From: Eubacteriaceae bacterium
GTDB lineage: Bacteria > Bacillota > Clostridia > Lachnospirales > Lachnospiraceae
Length of the DNA: 64,000 bases
Assembly (NCBI GenBank): GCA_910575665.1
Contig: CAJTFB010000013.1
Span: 1 to 64,000 of the forward strand
Direction of reading: 5' to 3'
The notes beneath the pieces were generated by a model, which had not been told where the DNA came from, made no database searches, and was given only the letters and a program-made list of their open reading frames with translations. Below are positions 1-7,907 of this stretch, piece after piece. The translations under genes were made by a program, and so were the position numbers. Numbering within the stretch: the first letter of the stretch is position 1; every line of letters starts with the position of its first letter.

Positions 1-77
1 AACAGGAAGAACATCTCTGCTCCTCCTGCATTTGTATCGTCACTTTCACTGCTGTGATTTATTCTGTTTGTATTCAT
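1..77 (-). CDS. Possible N-terminus of a gene leaving the window
   Basis: Reading the minus strand from an ATG at 77, an open frame begins MNTNRINHSSESDD and is still open at the window edge. A GGGGAAAG stretch lies directly before the ATG, so a ribosome site is only weakly supported. About 25 residues are visible, polar and without a recognisable motif, so no family can be named. It would be divergent from the NUDIX gene. It could equally be chance coding in an intergenic region. Confidence 0.3.
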   Translation of the reverse strand, partial: MNTNRINHSSESDDTNAGGAEMFFL

Positions 78-173
78 CTTTCCCCTTCAGGCGGGAATCT
101 CGGATTACATTTCACGCGTTTTTCAAAAAAGGCTCAAATATAACCCAAGTTTCCCGTTTTTACCCTGGAATTG

Positions 174-182
174 TGCTATAAT
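174..182 (+). promoter_or_regulatory. Extended -10 promoter for the NUDIX gene
   Basis: TGCTATAAT is a perfect extended -10 (TGN plus TATAAT). The -35 region 17 bases upstream is poor. A transcript from here would carry the palindrome at 197-297 in its leader. Confidence 0.5.
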
Positions 183-196
183 AGTTTCATACATAC

Positions 197-297
197 TAGC
201 TCGATGGCGCTAATTTGAACCCTGCCTCCGACTTATGATTTTCCAATTTGCTGCTAGCGCAGAACGAAACAGGGTTCAAATTGGCACCGTCGAGCTA
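197..297. repeat. MITE-like inverted repeat, copy 1
   Basis: Two 28-base arms (197-224 and 270-297) are inverted copies with three mismatches, two of which would be G-U pairs in RNA. The arms begin TAGCTCGA and end in GAACCCTG. The first 56 bases are almost the same as the left end of the longer element at 26772-26923. The right arm ends three bases before the GAAGGAG ribosome site of the NUDIX gene, so the hairpin would lie in its 5' leader. No target-site duplication is visible. Confidence 0.75.
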
Positions 298-314
298 AGA
301 GAAGGAGCACACCT

Positions 315-794
315 ATGAATAAATTACCCCTAACTACCCTATGCTATATTGAAAACGAAGACAGTTTCCTGATGATGCACCGTATTAAAAAGGAAAATGA
401 TATCAATAAGGATAAATGGATCGGTGTGGGCGGTCATTTTGAACCGGGAGAATCCCCGGATGATTGTCTCCGGCGGGAGGTTCTGGAAGAAACCGGACTG
501 ACGCTGACCGACTACCGGCTGCGGGGTATCATTACCTTTACTACCACCAACTGGCCCACCGAGTATATGTTTCTCTACACAGCCACGGCGGATACCCGCT
601 CCGTCATCCAGTGCAGCGAGGGGGAACTGGTCTGGGTTCCCAAATCCGGGATCCAGGATCTGAATCTTTGGGAGGGAGATAAAATATTTTTCCGGCTTCT
701 GGAGGAAGAACGGGAAATGTTCTCCCTGAAACTCACCTATGAAGAGGATACCCTGGTCTCCGCCGTGCTCGACGGAATCCCTCTAGTGTATTGA
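315..794 (+). CDS. NUDIX hydrolase, MutT/8-oxo-dGTP diphosphatase type
   Basis: 159 residues, the normal size of a single-domain NUDIX protein that hydrolyses nucleoside diphosphates linked to a second moiety. The NUDIX box is complete at about residues 40-62: GHFEPGE followed by REVLEETGL, giving the metal-binding REXXEE core. The N-terminal strand TTLCYIENEDSFLMMHR and the KWIGVGGH lead-in are typical of the MutT/YtkD branch, so an oxidised-nucleotide sanitising role is the best guess, but substrate cannot be read from sequence. GAAGGAG lies 8 bases before the ATG. The gene stands alone between a 5' palindrome and a perfect 18-bp palindrome that includes its stop codon. Confidence 0.85.
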   Translation: MNKLPLTTLCYIENEDSFLMMHRIKKENDINKDKWIGVGGHFEPGESPDDCLRREVLEETGLTLTDYRLRGIITFTTTNWPTEYMFLYTATADTRSVIQCSEGELVWVPKSGIQDLNLWEGDKIFFRLLEEEREMFSLKLTYEEDTLVSAVLDGIPLVY

Positions 795-828
795 CCTGTT
801 GATAATTATAAACAGGTCAATACACTAG
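783..828. repeat. Perfect 18-bp inverted repeat over the NUDIX stop codon
   Basis: CTAGTGTATTGACCTGTT (783-800) and its exact reverse complement (811-828) flank a 10-base loop. The TGA stop of the NUDIX gene lies inside the left arm. There is no T-run after it, so it is not a standard intrinsic terminator, though it may protect or end the transcript. Confidence 0.8.
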
Positions 829-853
829 ATACTGCGAAAGAAACAAATCATTC

Positions 854-882
854 TTGACATAAAATAAAGGGATAATTATAAT
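854..882 (+). promoter_or_regulatory. Consensus sigma-A promoter of kdgK
   Basis: TTGACA (854-859), a 17-base spacer and TATAAT (877-882): both hexamers perfect. It precedes the sugar kinase ATG by 36 bases. Confidence 0.85.
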
Positions 883-917
883 CATAATTAAGCATTCTAT
901 ATATGGAGGAATAAATC

Positions 918-1943
918 ATGTCTAAAAAAGTTGTAACCTTTGGAGAAATCATGCTGCGTCTTGCACCGGAGGGCTATACCCGTTTCGTACAGGCTGAGTC
1001 TTATGGCGCCACCTATGGCGGCGGTGAGGCAAATGTAGCCGTTTCCCTTGCAAATTACGGAATGGACGCCAGCTTTGTCACAAAGCTGCCGGCTCACGAG
1101 ATCGGACAAGCCGGTGTCAATTCCCTTCGCCGTTTTGGGGTGGACACGAAGGATATCACAAGAGGCGGTGACCGCGTCGGCATCTATTATCTGGAAAAAG
1201 GCGCCAGCCAGAGACCTTCCAAGGTCATCTATGACCGCGCTGGTTCCTCGATCGCCACTGCCACCACCGAAGATTTTAACTGGGATAAGATCTTTGAAGG
1301 AGCTGACTGGTTCCATTTTACCGGTATCACTCCTGCTCTCGGTGACAATGTCGCTGCCATCTGCCTGGAAGCCTGCAAGGCAGCAAAGGAAAAAGGGATC
1401 ACTGTCAGCTGTGACTTAAATTATCGAAATAAATTGTGGAGTAAGGAAAAAGCGGGAAAGGTAATGGGCGAGCTGTGCCAGTATGTAGACGTCTGCATTT
1501 CCAACGAAGAAGACGCCAATGATGTATTTGGTATCAAAGCTGCCGGCACCGACGTGACTGCCGGACAGGTGAACCATGAGGGTTACAAGGAAGTGGCAAA
1601 ACAGCTGGCAGACCGTTTTGGTTTTAAAAAGGTAGCCATCACCCTGCGTACTTCCATCTCCGCCAACGACAATAAATGGGCGGCCATGCTCTATGATGGA
1701 AATGACTACTATTTTTCAAAGCAGTACCTGATGCACATCGTAGACCGTGTGGGCGGCGGAGATTCCTTTGGCGGCGGACTGATCTACTCCTGCCTTCAGG
1801 ATATGGCACCACAGGACATCATTGAGTTTGCCGTGGCTGCCAGCTGTCTGAAACACAGCATCGAGGGCGACTTTAATCAGGTTTCTGTCGACGAGGTTAT
1901 GAAGCTGGCTGGCGGAGACGCTTCCGGCAGGGTTCAGAGATAA
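918..1943 (+). CDS. kdgK: PfkB-family sugar kinase, probable 2-keto-3-deoxygluconate kinase
   Basis: 341 residues, a full-length ribokinase/PfkB-fold enzyme. The N-terminal signature reads TFGEIMLRL, with the GGGEANVAVSLANYG substrate-side glycines. The C-terminal ATP/anion-hole motif is DRVGGGDSFGGG near residue 277-283, where Asp is the catalytic base. The sequence style (GEIMLRLAPEGYTRF, SCDLNYRNKLWS) fits 2-dehydro-3-deoxygluconate kinases, which phosphorylate KDG from pectin or uronic acid breakdown to KDPG. No KDPG aldolase is next to it, so the substrate is inferred. GGAGG precedes the ATG. It is transcribed alone from a consensus promoter and ends at a strong terminator. Confidence 0.88.
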   Translation: MSKKVVTFGEIMLRLAPEGYTRFVQAESYGATYGGGEANVAVSLANYGMDASFVTKLPAHEIGQAGVNSLRRFGVDTKDITRGGDRVGIYYLEKGASQRPSKVIYDRAGSSIATATTEDFNWDKIFEGADWFHFTGITPALGDNVAAICLEACKAAKEKGITVSCDLNYRNKLWSKEKAGKVMGELCQYVDVCISNEEDANDVFGIKAAGTDVTAGQVNHEGYKEVAKQLADRFGFKKVAITLRTSISANDNKWAAMLYDGNDYYFSKQYLMHIVDRVGGGDSFGGGLIYSCLQDMAPQDIIEFAVAASCLKHSIEGDFNQVSVDEVMKLAGGDASGRVQR

Positions 1944-1962
1944 CAAATAATTTATGGCAATT

Positions 1963-2009
1963 AAAAAGAATATGTATTTTCCTTTCTGGAAAATACATAT
2001 TCTTTTTTT
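1963..2009 (+). terminator. Intrinsic terminator after kdgK
   Basis: AAAGAATATGTATTTTCC pairs perfectly with GGAAAATACATATTCTTT across a 4-base loop, followed by a run of T. The sequence is symmetric enough to work in both directions. Confidence 0.92.
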
Positions 2010-2018
2010 ATCCTTATT

Positions 2019-2045
2019 AGGTCGATGGCGCGGATTTGAACCCTA
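2019..2045. repeat. Single arm of the TAGCTCGACGG repeat family
   Basis: TAGGTCGATGGCGCGGATTT followed by GAACCCTA matches one arm of the 197-297 element. No partner arm is nearby. The stop codon of the deacetylase gene (2043-2045) is the inner end of this arm. Confidence 0.6.
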
Positions 2046-2840
2046 CTTCCGCCAGCTCTGGGGGAAGGTATACTCTTCTCTTTCATCCAAGGTTCCAAAA
2101 GTGTAGCCTTTTTCTGCGATCAGGTCTATGATCTCTCCCAGAACTTCGGAAGTATTCTTCGTGGAATTGGAATCGTGAAGAAGGATAATGGGCTGGTCGT
2201 ACTTCTCCAGATCCTTCGCCACATTTTTATAAATGACCGCCTTCGGTACATTCTGTCCCACCGAATCCTCTCCGGAGACGTTCCAGTCATAACTCACTAC
2301 ATTTTCTTTTTTCAGCTTTGCCAGAAGATCGTCCACGATGGGGCACACATAACCATTGTTGCTGCCCCATGGAAAACGGTGCAATTTTGGTAAAATTCCT
2401 GTCACCTGCCGAATTCGCTCCCGACACTGATTGAAATCGTCAAAGAATGTCACTTCATTACAATACATCTCATCCTTTTTATGAGAAAAAGTATGAACCC
2501 CGATGCTGTGGCCTTCCTCTAATTCCCGCTTCACGATCTGCTCTCTCTCCGCAGTGATCTCATTTCCAACAAGAAAAAATGTCGCCTTTGCCTTTTTGTT
2601 CTTCAAAGTATCCAATATGTCCGGCGTAATTTCACTGGGACCATCATCGAAGGTCAGATACGCGATCTTTTCTAATTCTTCCTCCGGATCACTAGAGGAT
2701 TCCTTGAAAACTGCCACATTTTCTGCCGCCTCTTCCGGCGCATTTTTTTGAAATTCATGGAAGATCATTACACTCAAAATACAGACGCCAAATATGTAAA
2801 CTACCTTTTTCACCATATCACCCAATGAAACGATTCTCAT
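2043..2840 (-). CDS. Membrane-anchored polysaccharide deacetylase (NodB fold)
   Basis: 265 residues. A hydrophobic segment at about residues 10-28 anchors it to the membrane, then a short linker and a carbohydrate esterase 4 (NodB) domain. The metal and catalytic residues are seen: TFDDGPS near 63-69 (catalytic Asp plus metal Asp) and HTFSH at 116-120 (the HxxxH metal pair). Such enzymes remove acetyl groups from peptidoglycan or other N-acetyl sugars outside the cell. A TATAAT lies directly before the first ATG, so translation may really start at the ninth codon (ATG at 2816). The gene's 3' end coincides with a half copy of a dispersed repeat. Confidence 0.82.
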   Translation of the reverse strand: MRIVSLGDMVKKVVYIFGVCILSVMIFHEFQKNAPEEAAENVAVFKESSSDPEEELEKIAYLTFDDGPSEITPDILDTLKNKKAKATFFLVGNEITAEREQIVKRELEEGHSIGVHTFSHKKDEMYCNEVTFFDDFNQCRERIRQVTGILPKLHRFPWGSNNGYVCPIVDDLLAKLKKENVVSYDWNVSGEDSVGQNVPKAVIYKNVAKDLEKYDQPIILLHDSNSTKNTSEVLGEIIDLIAEKGYTFGTLDEREEYTFPQSWRK

Positions 2841-2880
2841 TTTATTATATTCTGCAGATGGAAAAAGGTTCTAAAATGAT

Positions 2881-3861
2881 TTATTCTTTGACTCTCAAGG
2901 TGATTTCTCCTGTGTGAAGTACCCTGACCTCCTTCCTGCCCTCTTCCTCCAGGCACTCCACCACAAGACCGCCATCATCGTCGATATCCAGCGCTCTTCC
3001 TTCTCTCCACACATCCTGTTCCAGAAAGCGTATTTCTTTTCCAATGACATTGGAATACTCCCGGTATTCCTTCATAAAGCTGCGGTCTGTAAGATGGGAA
3101 TAAATCTCCCAGAATTCATTGATGACTGCCGCAGCCAGCCGGTTTCGGGGCACACTGGTATCCTTCGCCACGCTGCCAGCTCGTTTCTCCAGATCCTGAG
3201 GAAAATCCTCGGTCTTGTAATTGATGCCGATGCCCACGACAACGGTGTCGATTTTTCCCACCTCAAAATCCGATACTGCTTCCGTTAGGATCCCGCAGAT
3301 CTTTCGGTCCTCCCAATAAACATCGTTCACCCATTTGATCTGAGGACAGATTCCGAGGACGTTTCGTATCCCGCGGCATACCGCCACGGACGCCGCTGTG
3401 GTGATCAGGATGGCATCGGAACCAGCCAGTTCTGGTTTCAGCAGTATGCTCATGTAGATACCAGTATTCGCCGGAGAATAAAAACTTCTTCCCAGCCGTC
3501 CCTTTCCCTTTGTCTGCTCTTCCGCCAGCAGGATCGTTCCATGGATACCATTTTCCAAGGCAATACGCTTCGCTTCTACATTTGTAGAATCAACAGTTTT
3601 AAAGACCTTGATCGGGAAATTTCGACACCTGTCGTCCAATTCCAGACGGATTCCCTCCTCGCTGAGCACATCCGTCATCTCCAGCAGCCGATACCCCCGG
3701 TTATTCACCGCTTCGATCTGATATCCTTCACTCTTTAATGCCTTAATCGCTTTCCAGATGGAGGTCCGGGAGACTCCCAGTTTTCCGGCGAGCTCTTCTC
3801 CCGACAGATCCTGTTCCCTGTTCGCTTCCAGGATCGAGAGCAAATCCTTCTTTACACTCAT
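2881..3861 (-). CDS. birA: Bifunctional biotin-protein ligase / biotin operon repressor
   Basis: 326 residues, full length for a class II BirA. An N-terminal winged helix-turn-helix (about 1-60, with SGEELAGKLGVSRTSIWKAI) precedes the ligase domain. That domain carries STNVEAKR, the biotinoyl-AMP loop TKGKGRLGRSFYSP near residue 117, and KWVNDVYW, which holds the biotin-binding lysine. A short C-terminal SH3-like domain follows. It activates biotin and loads it on carboxylase carrier proteins, and should also repress biotin uptake or synthesis genes. Its ATG overlaps the stop of the upstream U32 gene by 4 bases, so it is the last gene of the trmR-U32-birA operon. Confidence 0.93.
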   Translation of the reverse strand: MSVKKDLLSILEANREQDLSGEELAGKLGVSRTSIWKAIKALKSEGYQIEAVNNRGYRLLEMTDVLSEEGIRLELDDRCRNFPIKVFKTVDSTNVEAKRIALENGIHGTILLAEEQTKGKGRLGRSFYSPANTGIYMSILLKPELAGSDAILITTAASVAVCRGIRNVLGICPQIKWVNDVYWEDRKICGILTEAVSDFEVGKIDTVVVGIGINYKTEDFPQDLEKRAGSVAKDTSVPRNRLAAAVINEFWEIYSHLTDRSFMKEYREYSNVIGKEIRFLEQDVWREGRALDIDDDGGLVVECLEEEGRKEVRVLHTGEITLRVKE

Positions 3862-5093
3862 TCTTCCCCCTCTTTTCGTATGATATCAAAGGGTTCTAGA
3901 GTACACTCTGTACATATGGTGATACTCTGTCCTGGATGGGGACAGCTTTCCATCTCATTTCCATCCTCATCCCGCAGGGCAAGAACTTTCGTCCTTATAT
4001 TTTCCCCGGAAGGCTTCATGATCTCCACCTCATCCCCCACGGAAAATTTATTTTTCTGTTCAAACACGCCTGAACCATCTGAATCAACGCAGCTGATCAT
4101 TCCAAGATAGACATACCCTTTGACATAGGTATTATGATCGTAAATCTGGCTTTCATGGGAAGTAGGACCGAAGAAAAATCCAGTGGTAAACTGCCGGTAG
4201 GTGCATTTTGCGATCTCTTCCTTGTAATACGAAATATTCTTCTCGTATTTTTCTGGATCTTCAAAATAATCATCCAAAGCCTTACGGTAAGTCCGAGAAA
4301 CCACGGCTACATACAATGCGGTTTTCATCCGTCCCTCGATCTTAAAGCTGTCAATCCCCGCTTTTACCAGCTCCGGAATGTGCTCGATCATACACAGATC
4401 TTTGGAATTGAATATATAGGTTCCCCGCTCATTTTCCTCCACGGGAAGATACTCACCGGGACGTTTCTCCTCCATAATATAATATTTCCAGCGGCAGGGA
4501 TGGGTGCAGGCGCCGAGATTGGCGTCTCTTCCGGTAAAATAATTGCTCAGCAGGCAGCGCCCCGAATAGGAAATACACATAGCACCGTGGACAAAGGTCT
4601 CAATCTCCAGATCCTCCGGTATATTGTCCCGGATATCACCGATCTCTTCTAAGGAGAGCTCCCTGGCGGTCACAACCCTCACCGCCCCCTGGTCTTTCCA
4701 AAAACGAAAAGTCATACAATTGACATTGTTGCTCTGAGTACTGATATGAATATCAATCTCCGGGCACACCTCTCTGGCAATGGAAAAAACGCCAGGGTCC
4801 GATATAATCAGCGCATCCGGTCCGATATCTTTCAGCTCATAAAAATAATCCCGCACGCCCTCTAAATCCCGGTTATGTGCGGTGATGTTTGCGGTCACAT
4901 AAACTTTCTTCCCCCGACTGTGGGCATATTCGATCCCTTTTTTCATATCCTCAGTGGAAAAGTTTTTCGCCTTTGCCCGGAGTCCATACATCTCTCCTCC
5001 AATGTAAACAGCGTCTGCTCCATATTCCACCGCTGTCTTCAGCACCTCCAGACTGTTTGCCGGCGCCAATATCTCCGGTTTTTTTCCTTTCAT
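3858..5093 (-). CDS. trhP: U32 family protein, probable tRNA U34 hydroxylase (TrhP/YrrO-like)
   Basis: 411 residues. The U32 signature is intact: ETFVHGAMCISYSGRCLLS, followed by GACTHPCRW, giving four conserved cysteines that could bind an iron-sulfur cluster. The N-terminal barrel starts KPEILAPANSLEVLKTAVEYGADAVYIGG. Although named peptidases, the members next to trmR are known in Bacillus (YrrN/YrrO) to hydroxylate uridine 34 of tRNA using prephenate, making the substrate of TrmR. Here the gene directly follows trmR with a 4-base overlap, which supports that role. Only one U32 gene is present, where Bacillus has two. A peptidase role cannot be excluded from sequence alone. Confidence 0.85.
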   Translation of the reverse strand: MKGKKPEILAPANSLEVLKTAVEYGADAVYIGGEMYGLRAKAKNFSTEDMKKGIEYAHSRGKKVYVTANITAHNRDLEGVRDYFYELKDIGPDALIISDPGVFSIAREVCPEIDIHISTQSNNVNCMTFRFWKDQGAVRVVTARELSLEEIGDIRDNIPEDLEIETFVHGAMCISYSGRCLLSNYFTGRDANLGACTHPCRWKYYIMEEKRPGEYLPVEENERGTYIFNSKDLCMIEHIPELVKAGIDSFKIEGRMKTALYVAVVSRTYRKALDDYFEDPEKYEKNISYYKEEIAKCTYRQFTTGFFFGPTSHESQIYDHNTYVKGYVYLGMISCVDSDGSGVFEQKNKFSVGDEVEIMKPSGENIRTKVLALRDEDGNEMESCPHPGQSITICTECTLEPFDIIRKEGEE

Positions 5094-5764
5094 CGCTTTC
5101 TCCTTTCCGTCGGTTCACACCGCTTTGTACTCACTGTAACACCATCCCCCGCAGACAGACATATCGTCTCTAGCTCATCCATATGGGTAATGGTATATAA
5201 ATATTCCCGCATCCTGCTGTGGATCGTCCGGTCGCGTCTCACCACAGCATAACGGGATTCCAAAATATCGCAGTCATGCAGTATATTATCGGACACAAGA
5301 ACTCCGCCCGGTTCCAGCAGCCTAAGCAAAAAAGGCAGAAAATTCATATACTGCCCCTTTGCCGCATCCATAAATATAAAATCGTAGTGTTCTCCTTCTT
5401 TGACAAGCTGCTCAAGGATCTGGGCAGCATCTCCCTCCACCAGCCGGATCTTCTCCTCTGGATCGTATTTACTGAGATTTTTCCTTGCCTCTACGAGCCG
5501 CATCTTCACCTTCTCAATGGTGGTAATCCGGGATTCCGGAGGTAGGCACTCTTTCATAAATAGTGCCGAATAACCGATGGCGGTCCCTACCTCAAGGACA
5601 CGAGCGGGTTTTCCGGTCCGCAGAAGATATCGCAAAAGATCTCTTGTCCCTCTTCGAATAACAGGCACTTCATTCCGAAGTGCCTCTTTTTCCAAATTGA
5701 TTATATAGTCCGGAAGTTCCGGGCGAAGTGTGTCAAAAAACACTTCAATTCTTTCTTTTTTCAT
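5090..5764 (-). CDS. trmR: tRNA 5-hydroxyuridine methyltransferase (O-methyltransferase family 3)
   Basis: 224 residues, a class I SAM-dependent methyltransferase of the COMT/YrrM type. The SAM loop reads VLEVGTAIGYSALFM, the acidic residue after strand two is in ITTIEKVKMR, and the metal-site motif FIFMDAAKGQY follows. In Bacillus the orthologue TrmR methylates 5-hydroxyuridine at tRNA position 34 to 5-methoxyuridine. The gene lies between a short MltG-like gene (20-base overlap) and the U32 hydroxylase (4-base overlap), the same order as yrrL-yrrM-yrrN/O. Without this context it would be called a catechol-type O-methyltransferase. Confidence 0.87.
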   Translation of the reverse strand: MKKERIEVFFDTLRPELPDYIINLEKEALRNEVPVIRRGTRDLLRYLLRTGKPARVLEVGTAIGYSALFMKECLPPESRITTIEKVKMRLVEARKNLSKYDPEEKIRLVEGDAAQILEQLVKEGEHYDFIFMDAAKGQYMNFLPFLLRLLEPGGVLVSDNILHDCDILESRYAVVRRDRTIHSRMREYLYTITHMDELETICLSAGDGVTVSTKRCEPTERRKR

Positions 5765-6164
5765 CCGTCGACACCTTTTTTACAATTTCCCCTAGTATCT
5801 CTTTATAAGTCATACTTGTATTCAGATTATAACTGCCTGCTGCCACGATGTTCGTATCACTCAGTGACAGTTTTAGCCGGATATAAAAGGAATAGGCATT
5901 GGGCACGATGCCCTCCCGTTCCAGATTTTTTGCTATGGTAAGAGAATCCTCCGCCTTCTGTATGACAAATACTTTATCCTGCCCCGGCGGCGCTTCTGCC
6001 ATGACCTCGCCAAATACCTCATTGGCAAAAGAATAGGTAAACTTACACACCTCCACCGTCGCAAAGACAATAACGACGTAGAAGATCATATTTAATACAA
6101 GGATCAGTATCCCCCGGATCACCAGGAGCACTGTCGCGTTTCCCTTTTCTGTTTGTCCAGCCAT
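5745..6164 (-). CDS. Short MltG/YceG-like membrane protein without the catalytic domain
   Basis: 139 residues from the ATG at 6164, which sits 8 bases after GGAG; a GTG three codons earlier is less likely. One transmembrane segment (about residues 15-40) is followed by a LysM-like domain: VFVIQKAEDSLTIAKNLEREGIVPNAYSFYIRLKLS and AAGSYNLNTSMTYKEIL. These are the features of the N-terminal half of MltG, the endolytic murein transglycosylase that sets glycan length. The catalytic domain with its conserved Glu is absent. The position, directly before trmR, is the same as yrrL (mltG) in Bacillus. It may regulate or scaffold cell-wall synthesis rather than cut glycans. Confidence 0.75.
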   Translation of the reverse strand: MAGQTEKGNATVLLVIRGILILVLNMIFYVVIVFATVEVCKFTYSFANEVFGEVMAEAPPGQDKVFVIQKAEDSLTIAKNLEREGIVPNAYSFYIRLKLSLSDTNIVAAGSYNLNTSMTYKEILGEIVKKVSTDEKRKN

Positions 6165-6186
6165 GACAACCACTCCGTTTCGCTGT

Positions 6187-7905
6187 TTATACCTCCATGA
6201 TAATCGGAAGTATCATCGGATTTCGTTTTGTTTTCTTCCAGAGGAAATCGTTCAGAGAATCCTTGATCTCCGCCTTGATCCTCCCCCAGTCTGTCACTCC
6301 TCTGTCATAGATCCGATCCAGGGCGATGTTCACGATCTCCAGACACTCATCCATAAGATTTTCTGCCTCTCTTACATACACAAACCCTCTGGATACGATA
6401 TCTGGTCCAGAAATCACCTGATTCGATCCCTTCTCCAGTGTGAGAACCACCACCAACAGCCCATTTTCTGAAAGATGCTGTCTGTCACGAAGCACGATAT
6501 TTCCCACGTCTCCAACTCCGAGACCATCTACCATGATTCCCTGTGCCTGTACTTCTCCGGCAAATCTCGCCCCTTCTTCTTTCAGCTCCAGCACCTTGCC
6601 GGAACTCATGATCACTACATTTTCCTTCGGGATTCCCATCTCCTGCGCCAGCTCACTATGACGGAGCAGATGACGATACTCACCATGAACCGGAATGGCA
6701 AATTTGGGACGAACCAGAGAGTAGATCAGCTTTAATTCTTCCTGGCATGCATGTCCAGACACATGAGCATCCTGAAAGATTACTTTCGCCCCTTTCATGG
6801 ATAACTCGTTGATCACCTTCGACACACTTTTTTCGTTTCCTGGGATCGGATTGGAACTAAATATAACCAGATCCCCTGGCTTGATCGCTATTTTTCTGTG
6901 AATGGATGCCGCGATACGGGATAATGCCGCCATAGACTCTCCCTGGCTTCCCGTAGTGATCAAAACGATCTGCTCATCCGTATAATTTTTCATCTCTTCA
7001 ATACTGATAATAATATTATCTGGCGCCTGGATATAACCGAGCTCCACGGCCACGTTAATGATATTAACCATGCTTCGTCCCTCGACGATCACTTTCCGCT
7101 TATGCTTGTGAGCGGAATTGATGATCTGCTGCACACGGTCTACATTCGAAGCAAAGGTAGCCACAATGATCCGGCTCTTTTCATTTTCATCAAATATTGA
7201 GTCAAACGTTTTTCCCACTGATTTCTCCGACATCGTAAATCCCGGCTTCAATACATTGGTACTGTCTGCCATCAGTGCAAGCACACCCTTTTTCCCCAAT
7301 TCCCCAAAGCGGGCAAGATCGATGCTGTCTCCATAAACTGGTGTAAAATCCACCTTAAAGTCACCTGTGTGGACGATGACACCTGCCGGTGTATAGATCG
7401 CAAGGGCTGCTGAATCTGCAATACTGTGGTTCGTCCGAATAAACTCGATGCGAAAATCTCCCAGATTGATATACTGTCCGTAGGTTACTACTTTTCTTCT
7501 CACCACCCCGAGAAGATTGTGTTCTTTTAATTTATTCTCAATAATCGCCATCGTCAGTTTTGTCGCATATACTGGCGCGTTCAGTTCCTTCAATATATAC
7601 GGCAGAGCGCCAATATGATCCTCATGTCCGTGGGTGATCACAAACCCTTTCACCTTCTCCCTGTGATCCTTCAAGTATGTCACATCCGGTATCACCAGAT
7701 CGACTCCCAGCATATCATCCTCTGGAAAAGCAAGCCCGCAGTCCACCACAATAATACTGTCATCCGTCTCAAATGCGGTTATATTCATACCAATCTGTTC
7801 TAATCCACCCAATGGTATGATACGTACCTTCTCATTTCCTGTTTTCGCTTTCTTTCTCAAAATTACACCTCTCAATTCTTTCTTAGTATGATTTTCCTCA
7901 ATCAT
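6187..7905 (-). CDS. rnj: Ribonuclease J
   Basis: 572 residues, full length. The metallo-beta-lactamase core has HGHEDHIGALPY (the HxHxDH zinc motif), HTGDFKVD and VHGEYRHL, and the beta-CASP motifs HVSGHA and SSNPIPGNE are present. RNase J combines endonuclease with 5'-to-3' exonuclease activity and governs mRNA decay and rRNA maturation in Firmicutes. The ATG at 7905 follows the yrzB stop by two bases and has no clear ribosome site. A TTG at 7860 preceded by GAGAGGTG is a possible alternative start that would only remove a polar tail. It lies between yrzB and the short mltG-like gene. Confidence 0.93.
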   Translation of the reverse strand: MIEENHTKKELRGVILRKKAKTGNEKVRIIPLGGLEQIGMNITAFETDDSIIVVDCGLAFPEDDMLGVDLVIPDVTYLKDHREKVKGFVITHGHEDHIGALPYILKELNAPVYATKLTMAIIENKLKEHNLLGVVRRKVVTYGQYINLGDFRIEFIRTNHSIADSAALAIYTPAGVIVHTGDFKVDFTPVYGDSIDLARFGELGKKGVLALMADSTNVLKPGFTMSEKSVGKTFDSIFDENEKSRIIVATFASNVDRVQQIINSAHKHKRKVIVEGRSMVNIINVAVELGYIQAPDNIIISIEEMKNYTDEQIVLITTGSQGESMAALSRIAASIHRKIAIKPGDLVIFSSNPIPGNEKSVSKVINELSMKGAKVIFQDAHVSGHACQEELKLIYSLVRPKFAIPVHGEYRHLLRHSELAQEMGIPKENVVIMSSGKVLELKEEGARFAGEVQAQGIMVDGLGVGDVGNIVLRDRQHLSENGLLVVVLTLEKGSNQVISGPDIVSRGFVYVREAENLMDECLEIVNIALDRIYDRGVTDWGRIKAEIKDSLNDFLWKKTKRNPMILPIIMEV

Positions 7906-7907
7906 TT

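Noticed and set aside
4134-4652. 172-codon plus-strand frame
   Set aside because: It lies fully within the U32 gene on the other strand and has no motif or ribosome site.
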